A stretch of 9,205 bases of DNA from Crocinitomicaceae bacterium (GTDB lineage: Bacteria; Bacteroidota; Bacteroidia; Flavobacteriales_D; Crocinitomicaceae). The DNA is taken from the NCBI GenBank assembly GCA_002696025.1, contig NZQU01000092.1, positions 7,158 to 16,362 on the forward strand, in the 5' to 3' direction. This document shows positions 1 through 4,551 of the stretch, piece after piece. The position numbers and the translations under genes are program-made. Within the stretch, counting starts at the first letter, position 1. Each line of letters begins with the position of its first letter. The notes under the pieces are model-generated. The model saw nothing but the letters and a program-made list of their open reading frames with translations. It ran no database searches and was not told the origin of the DNA.

Positions 1-521
1 AATTTATCTTGAAAGCTATCTGTTAATGCAGAAGTTTCATTGTTAAGTACACCTGGTACTAGACGTACAATTGCATCTACAAGAACAGCAGCAGCTAATT
101 CACCACCTGATAATACATATGATCCAATTGATATTTCCTTTGTAATGAAGTGCTCTCTTATTCTTTCATCTACACCTTTGTAATGACCACAAAGAATAAT
201 AATATTTTTTAAAAGCGAGAATTGATTACAATGTGTTTGTTCTAGAACTTCTCCATCTGGTGTCATGTATATGATTTCATCATAATTCCTTTCGCTTTTT
301 AATTTTTCAATTAACCTTGCTATAGGTTCTATACTCATAACCATTCCTGCTCCACCACCATATTGATAATCATCAACTTTATGATGCTTATCCAGACTAT
401 ATTCTCTTATATCATGTAGGTGAATTTCGACACACCCTTTTTCTTGAGCTCTTTTCATAATAGAGTCAGAAAACGGACTTTCCAATAGCTTTGGTAATAT
501 ACTTAAAATGTCAATTCTCAT
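1..521 (-). CDS. trmD: tRNA (guanine37-N1)-methyltransferase TrmD (partial, C-terminus off the left edge)
   Basis: TrmD transfers a methyl group from SAM to N1 of G37 in tRNAs that read CNN codons, preventing +1 frameshifting; it is a cytoplasmic SPOUT-class homodimer. The 173 visible codons start MRIDILSILP at the ATG at 521 and hold the whole N-terminal trefoil-knot domain. Visible family landmarks are VDDYQYGGGAGM at residues 49-60, CGHYKGVDERI at 111-121, SIGSYVLSGGEL at 131-141 (the knot that binds SAM), and R153 and D168 in the segment ending LTDSF, which match the catalytic Arg154 and Asp169 of E. coli TrmD. The C-terminal tRNA-binding domain lies outside the window. The gene starts 18 nt after the hutH stop with no recognisable promoter between, so it is probably cotranscribed with hutH. 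No Shine-Dalgarno is present, as usual in Bacteroidota. The family call is very secure. Confidence 0.96.
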   Translation of the reverse strand, partial: MRIDILSILPKLLESPFSDSIMKRAQEKGCVEIHLHDIREYSLDKHHKVDDYQYGGGAGMVMSIEPIARLIEKLKSERNYDEIIYMTPDGEVLEQTHCNQFSLLKNIIILCGHYKGVDERIREHFITKEISIGSYVLSGGELAAAVLVDAIVRLVPGVLNNETSALTDSFQDK

Positions 522-539
522 AAAAATGAGTATCAGTAA

Positions 540-2024
540 TTATAAATTTTCTTCAACAAATTTCTTTGCTTTTCTTTGCAAACTTGCCATTAGCAAATCT
601 TCTTTTACAATGGGCACAACTTTTCTTAAATCAATTAGAATTTCTTCAATAACAGCAGAACTTTTTTGAGGTCTTCTGTATTCAATTGCTTGAGATGAAA
701 TAAACAATTCGATTCCTGCGATTGTGAAACAATTGTCGATGACTCTAAATAATTTTGTAGCTGCATTTGCTCCCATACTAACATGGTCTTCTTGTCCATT
801 GCTAGAGTCAATACTATCGATTGATGCGGGTGTACATAGTTGTTTGTTCTGACTAACAATAGAAGCACATGTATACTGTGAAATCATAAATCCAGAATTT
901 AATCCAGGATTTGATACCAAGAAAGGTGGCAATTCTCGTGTTCCTGAAATTAGTTTGAAAATTCTTCTTTCTGAAATACTTCCCATTTCTGCCATTGCTA
1001 TTGACATATAGTCTAGTATGAGAGCCAAAGGTTGACCATGAAAATTTCCCCCAGAAATAATTTCATCTAAATCGGGGAAAATAGTAGGGTTATCAGTTAC
1101 CGCATTTATTTCCTTTTCAATAACTCCTGCACAATGATCAAGAGTATCTTTTGAAGCACCATGCACCTGTGGAATACATCTAAATGAATAAGGGTCTTGA
1201 ACATGTTCTTTTTTCTGATGAAAAATTTGACTGCTTTTTAAAATTTTAGAAATATTTTTTGCTGTTTCAATTTGACCATTTTGCTTTCTTATCTCATTTG
1301 GATGCGGATAAAATGATTCAGGTCTACAATTATAGGCATCAAGAGATAATGCAGATATTTTAGACCATTTGTTCCACAATTCTAAAGACCTATTGATACA
1401 ATCAATAGCAAATGCACACATGAATTGAGTTCCGTTTAATAAAGCTAGTCCCTCTTTTGCTCCAAGAACCAAAGGTTGAATATTAAACTCCTTAAATACT
1501 TCTTTACAAGTAACTCTTTTGCCTTTGTATATTACATCTCCTTCACCAATCAATGGAAGAGATAAATGAGCAAGTGGAGCTAGGTCTCCAGAGGCACCTA
1601 GACTTCCTTGTTCAAAAACCAAAGGCGTAATTTTCTCATTGTATAAAAAAACAAGACGGTTAATTGTTTGTTCTTGAATTCCTGAGTGACCGTGAGACAA
1701 GCTAATGACTTTAAGCAAAATCATCAGTCGGACTATTTTTTCTGGAATAAAGTCACCCATACCACATGCATGTGAAAGAACTAAATTCCTTTGTAATTTA
1801 GACAAATCTTCGTTAGAGATAACTTCATTGCAAAGTGATCCAAATCCTGTATTTATTCCATAATGAAGAGATTCAGAAGAAGCTATTTTTTTTTCTAAAT
1901 AGTCTCTGCATTTTATGATATTTTTCCTTGCTTCGGGACCAATTTCAATTTGAAGATCAGCTTTGATGACCTCATCTATTTGACTGAGAGAAATGTGTTG
2001 GCCATTAATTACAAATTTTTTCAT
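540..2024 (-). CDS. hutH: Histidine ammonia-lyase (histidase)
   Basis: HutH removes ammonia from L-histidine to give trans-urocanate, the first step of histidine degradation to glutamate; it is a cytoplasmic homotetramer. The 494-aa length is close to the usual ~500. The Ala144-Ser145-Gly146 triad, in GSLGASGDLAPLAHL, would cyclise into the MIO electrophile. Other active-site residues match Pseudomonas putida histidase: Y55 in YGINTGFGSL, H85 in LVLSHACGMG, N197 in LLNGTQ, Y279 and R282 in YSFRC, F328 in GGNFHG, and E412 in NGQEDHVSMG. The S84-H85 pair is the histidase form of the selectivity position, where PAL and TAL enzymes carry F-L or H-L. The QEDHVSMG loop also fits histidase better than the flavobacterial tyrosine ammonia-lyase as I recall its sequence. 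No hutU, hutI or hutG is in the window. It lies 62 bp after the 123-aa gene and 18 nt before trmD. Confidence 0.95.
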   Translation of the reverse strand: MKKFVINGQHISLSQIDEVIKADLQIEIGPEARKNIIKCRDYLEKKIASSESLHYGINTGFGSLCNEVISNEDLSKLQRNLVLSHACGMGDFIPEKIVRLMILLKVISLSHGHSGIQEQTINRLVFLYNEKITPLVFEQGSLGASGDLAPLAHLSLPLIGEGDVIYKGKRVTCKEVFKEFNIQPLVLGAKEGLALLNGTQFMCAFAIDCINRSLELWNKWSKISALSLDAYNCRPESFYPHPNEIRKQNGQIETAKNISKILKSSQIFHQKKEHVQDPYSFRCIPQVHGASKDTLDHCAGVIEKEINAVTDNPTIFPDLDEIISGGNFHGQPLALILDYMSIAMAEMGSISERRIFKLISGTRELPPFLVSNPGLNSGFMISQYTCASIVSQNKQLCTPASIDSIDSSNGQEDHVSMGANAATKLFRVIDNCFTIAGIELFISSQAIEYRRPQKSSAVIEEILIDLRKVVPIVKEDLLMASLQRKAKKFVEENL

Positions 2025-2030
2025 GGTTTG

Positions 2031-2058
2031 TGAAAGTAAAAAATAAATAAATAATCAA
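2031..2058 (-). promoter_or_regulatory. Possible weak promoter of hutH
   Basis: Read on the minus strand, a TTG at 2058-2056 is followed after 17 nt by TACTTTCA at 2038-2031. This fits the Bacteroidota -33 (TTG) and spacing rules but matches only four of the six fixed positions of TAnnTTTG. The expected start of transcription would fall within a few bases of the hutH ATG at 2024, giving an almost leaderless mRNA. The spacer contains a short TTTA tetranucleotide run. Read-through from the upstream 123-aa gene is an equally good explanation for hutH expression. Confidence 0.3.
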
Positions 2059-2086
2059 CGTAATTAATTCAAAAATCGGGAATAAA

Positions 2087-2458
2087 TTACATGTTTAAAA
2101 GGTATCTTTCTAAATTAGGATTTCCAGCTAATTTATCAGAACCAGCAATCATCATTTTTTTGCACTTATTTTGTTCAATCCATAGGGCGAAATTTGAAAC
2201 ACCTACTCTTAAAGTTCCATTTATATCTACTTTATAAACTGGTTTTTGACTCTGATCAAATTGAGTGCGAAGTTCTTCTATTTCTTTAGGAAGAAATTGG
2301 TTTTCATTAAAAATAACCAATCCATCTAAATTCATAATGGTGTCATTCTTTTTATCTTCTTCTAAACACGAAGAATCTATTCCTTTGTTGCTAAGCCAAC
2401 CACTAACTTTCTTTGAGAATGTTGTATTGGAACGGAGATATATTTTATCGACTTTCAT
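2087..2458 (-). CDS. Unrecognised 123-aa protein, possibly a small Rossmann-like (YpsA/LOG-type) fold
   Basis: I do not recognise this protein with certainty. It starts MKVDKIYLRS and ends ERYLLNM, with no signal peptide or membrane segment, so it is probably cytoplasmic. Hydrophobic strands alternate with amphipathic helices: strand near 4-8, helix 13-25, strand 46-50 (GLVIF), helix 57-68, strand 73-78 (PVYKVD), helix 86-97, strand 101-106 (KMMIAG), then a loop and final helix. The 'DGLVIF ... KPVYKVD ... IEQNKCKKMMIAGSDK' layout recalls the putative molybdenum-carrier / YpsA-like branch of the SLOG nucleotide-binding superfamily, where a strand ending in AG is followed by a conserved loop and a last helix. 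That likeness is by eye and weak; the N-terminal half is shorter than those families and lacks an obvious glycine-rich loop. It has its own candidate promoter and lies between the arginine decarboxylase and hutH. It is real by reading-frame quality and spacing; its function is unknown. Confidence 0.72.
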   Translation of the reverse strand: MKVDKIYLRSNTTFSKKVSGWLSNKGIDSSCLEEDKKNDTIMNLDGLVIFNENQFLPKEIEELRTQFDQSQKPVYKVDINGTLRVGVSNFALWIEQNKCKKMMIAGSDKLAGNPNLERYLLNM

Positions 2459-2484
2459 TAAAAATAATTCATAAAAAAACCTTG

Positions 2485-2492
2485 CAAAGATA
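2485..2492 (-). promoter_or_regulatory. -7 promoter element TATCTTTG upstream of the 123-aa gene
   Basis: The minus strand reads TATCTTTG, an exact match to the Bacteroidota -7 consensus TAnnTTTG recognised by the primary sigma factor. It lies in the 61-bp gap after the arginine decarboxylase stop, about 27 nt before the ATG at 2458. A good TTG -33 element is not visible at the usual 17-23 nt spacing. It suggests that the 123-aa gene, and perhaps hutH and trmD beyond it, is a transcription unit separate from the carB operon. Confidence 0.5.
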
Positions 2493-2519
2493 GTTTAATG
2501 GTTTGAATTATAATGTTAA

Positions 2520-3920
2520 TTATTCATTATTATATCCTAAAATATTTAAAAAATTATTTGCAGTCTGTTCTTCATTAAAAACTTTAGAAATAATCTTCCC
2601 ATTTTTATCTCTTTCTATAATTATGTGCTTTGGTTCTGGAATCAAACAATGTGTCAAACCACCGTATCCTCCAATACTTTCTTGATAAGCCCCAGTATTA
2701 AAAAATCCAATAAATAGAGGGTTCTTTTGACTGTGATTGGGAAGGTAAATTGCATTTGAATGTTGTTCAGAATTGTAGTAGTCATCACTATCACATGTCA
2801 AACCTCCAAGTAATACTCTTTCGTAGTGACAATTCCACTTGTTAATTGGTAATAAAATAAAGCGTTTATTAATTGACCAAGTGTCGGGAAGATTTGTCAT
2901 AAATGAAGAATCAATCATATTCCATTTTTCTCGGTCATTTTGTTGTTTTTGATGTAGAGTTTTAAATAATGCACCTCCGCTTTCTCCAACAGTAAATGAT
3001 CCAAATTCGGTAAATATGTCAGGGTCATTTATTTTATTTTCAATACATACTTTCTTGATTTGTTGAAGAATCTCCGTGATGATGTATTCATAATCAAATT
3101 TAAATCCAAGAGATGTCTTGATTGGAAATCCTCCTCCAAGATTTAAAGAATTTAAATTTTCATTTATTTTTTTTAAATCAGTATAAATGTTCAAACATTT
3201 TGTTAATTCATTCCAATAATATGAATTGTCATTAATCCCGGTATTAACAAAAAAATGAAGCATTGATAATTCAACATTTGGATTGTCTTTAATTTTTTCA
3301 TGATAAAATGGTAATATTTCACGATATCTAATTCCAAGTCTTGAAGTATAAAATGTAAATTGAGGCTCTTCCTCCGAAGCGATTCTAATCCCAATATTAA
3401 TTTTTCTTGTTGTTTTATTTAAAATTGAATCAAGCTCTTCTGTATTATCTATAATAGGAATCACTTGTAATTCATCTTGATTAATTAATTCAGTAATCTT
3501 ATCGATATAAGATTCAGGTTTATAACCATTACATATGATATAAGTTCCTTTTTTTATTTTTCCTTTTTTTAATAAATTTTGAACAATATTAATATCAACA
3601 GCTGATGATGTTTCAATGTGAACATTGTTTTTTAAAACTTCCTCTAAAACAAATGAAAAATGATTGCTTTTGGTACAATAGGAGTAATAATATTTGCCTT
3701 CGTATCCAATATCATTCATTGAGTTTTTAAACCAATGGTTGCATTTTTGAATATTTGCAGATATTTGAGGTAAATAATTAAATTTCAGAGGGGTGCCATA
3801 TTTTTCAATTAGCTCCATTAGATTGATGCCATGAAAAGTTAAGGTATCATTGCTTAATTGAAATTCATTTTGAGGAAAATCAAATGTTTGTTCAACTAAA
3901 TCAATATATTTTGTTCGCAT
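2520..3920 (-). CDS. speA: Biosynthetic arginine decarboxylase, short PLP fold-III type
   Basis: Predicted PLP-dependent decarboxylase of the ornithine/arginine/diaminopimelate (alanine-racemase fold III) family, making agmatine and CO2 from L-arginine for polyamine synthesis. Visible landmarks are K84 in SYCTKSNHF (Schiff-base lysine), HIETSSAVDI at 101-110, H222 in MLHFFVNTG (stacks on the PLP ring), the GGG loop at 262-264, TEFGSFTVGESG at 304-315 in place of the usual EPGR, C375-D376 in GLTCDSDD (active-site Cys and substrate Asp across the dimer), and Y412 in NTGAYQESIGG. 'LTCDSD' and 'TGAYQE' resemble SpeA more than ornithine decarboxylase. At 466 aa it is far shorter than E. coli SpeA (~660 aa) and lacks its extra helical insertions, as in other Bacteroidota short forms. 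It is last in the carB run, 11 nt after arsC. No agmatinase gene is adjacent. Substrate assignment is by family; another basic amino acid is possible. Confidence 0.82.
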   Translation of the reverse strand: MRTKYIDLVEQTFDFPQNEFQLSNDTLTFHGINLMELIEKYGTPLKFNYLPQISANIQKCNHWFKNSMNDIGYEGKYYYSYCTKSNHFSFVLEEVLKNNVHIETSSAVDINIVQNLLKKGKIKKGTYIICNGYKPESYIDKITELINQDELQVIPIIDNTEELDSILNKTTRKINIGIRIASEEEPQFTFYTSRLGIRYREILPFYHEKIKDNPNVELSMLHFFVNTGINDNSYYWNELTKCLNIYTDLKKINENLNSLNLGGGFPIKTSLGFKFDYEYIITEILQQIKKVCIENKINDPDIFTEFGSFTVGESGGALFKTLHQKQQNDREKWNMIDSSFMTNLPDTWSINKRFILLPINKWNCHYERVLLGGLTCDSDDYYNSEQHSNAIYLPNHSQKNPLFIGFFNTGAYQESIGGYGGLTHCLIPEPKHIIIERDKNGKIISKVFNEEQTANNFLNILGYNNE

Positions 3921-3931
3921 TTACTCAAAAA

Positions 3932-4282
3932 CTATATAAGTTGATTTAAAAATTTTGATAGTTCATTTTCGTCTCTTCCTATAATTCCTTTTTTTTGAGC
4001 CGTAATGATGGGTCTTTGAATTAACTTTGGATTACTTATTAAAGCTTTAATCCATTGTTCGTCAGTTAAATTTTTCCCTTTAAATTCATTTTTGAACACC
4101 TCTTCATTTTTTCTTACAATTTCTTCTGGAGTCAGACCTAGGAGTTTAATAAGTGAACTTAATTCATTTGTATTTAAAGGTGTTTTTAAATATTCGACAA
4201 TCTCAATCTCAAAGCCTTTTTCTTGAATTAATTTTAATGCATTTCTGCTTTTTGTACATCTTGGATTGTGATATATTTTCAT
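3932..4282 (-). CDS. arsC: ArsC/YfgD-family arsenate reductase-like thiol oxidoreductase
   Basis: Small thioredoxin-fold protein of the glutaredoxin-dependent ArsC/Spx family, 116 aa, typical for the family. It opens MKIYHNPRCTKSRN with the catalytic Cys9 and no second Cys in a CxxC. Three arginines, R57 (EEIVRK), R90 (LIQRPII) and R103 (IGRDE), match the oxyanion-binding Arg60, Arg94 and Arg107 of E. coli plasmid ArsC, so arsenate reduction is chemically plausible. The closest named relative is probably the E. coli YfgD subgroup, whose physiological role is not firmly arsenic-related. No arsR, arsB/acr3 or arsenic operator is nearby. Instead it sits in a metabolic operon, 14 nt after the DUF4834-like gene and 11 nt before the arginine decarboxylase, which argues for a housekeeping redox role. 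Family certain, substrate inferred. Confidence 0.9.
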   Translation of the reverse strand: MKIYHNPRCTKSRNALKLIQEKGFEIEIVEYLKTPLNTNELSSLIKLLGLTPEEIVRKNEEVFKNEFKGKNLTDEQWIKALISNPKLIQRPIITAQKKGIIGRDENELSKFLNQLI

Positions 4283-4296
4283 TCTTTAAAATTTTA

Positions 4297-4551
4297 TTAG
4301 TCCACCTCTTTATAGCCAACATCCTCGTAGTTTTCTTCCTTTGAAGATGATTTTTTAATTGTGATTTTCCCTTCGTTTTTATTTACGAATCTTTTGAGTT
4401 TTTCTTCCTTTCTTCTTTTGTTTAAGAAATCTTTTTCGTCATTAATATTTCTCTTGATGATGAGTAAACGCCCAATAAATCTAATAATTACCGATACTCC
4501 AATAATGAAAACTATTGTTTTAAAAACCCCAACAATACTAGACTCAAACAT
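4297..4551 (-). CDS. Small single-pass membrane protein, DUF4834-like
   Basis: An 84-aa protein with one hydrophobic segment at about residues 8-32 (GVFKTIVFIIGVSVIIRFIG...), then a strongly basic, charged cytoplasmic-looking tail rich in Lys and Arg (33-65) and an acidic end (DVGYKEVD). This layout, an N-terminal helix, basic linker, 'GKITIKK' strand and final 'Y..VD/EEID'-like end, resembles the Bacteroidota family DUF4834 of unknown function. Lysine and arginines inside or at the edge of the helix (K11, R24, R28) leave topology uncertain, but the positive tail favours N-out/C-in. Its ATG overlaps the carB stop by one base (TAATG), so translation is probably coupled to carB. No function can be given; anchoring or scaffolding is speculation. 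Family call is by eye. Confidence 0.65.
   Translation of the reverse strand: MFESSIVGVFKTIVFIIGVSVIIRFIGRLLIIKRNINDEKDFLNKRRKEEKLKRFVNKNEGKITIKKSSSKEENYEDVGYKEVD

Noticed and set aside
540..2024. Possibility that the lyase is a tyrosine or phenylalanine ammonia-lyase, for example for flexirubin-type pigment synthesis.
   Set aside because: S84-H85 at the selectivity position and the QEDHVSMG loop fit histidase, and no aryl-polyene or flexirubin genes are nearby.
2458..2472. Four-codon frame (Met-Asn-Tyr-Phe-stop) on the minus strand whose stop overlaps the ATG of the 123-aa gene (TAATG).
   Set aside because: Four codons in an AT-rich leader are expected by chance, and there is no start-context evidence or regulatory residue run as in attenuator peptides.
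2459..2519. Terminator after the arginine decarboxylase.
   Set aside because: The gap contains only short AT palindromes such as ATTATAAT and no GC-containing stem with a T-run in the correct direction.
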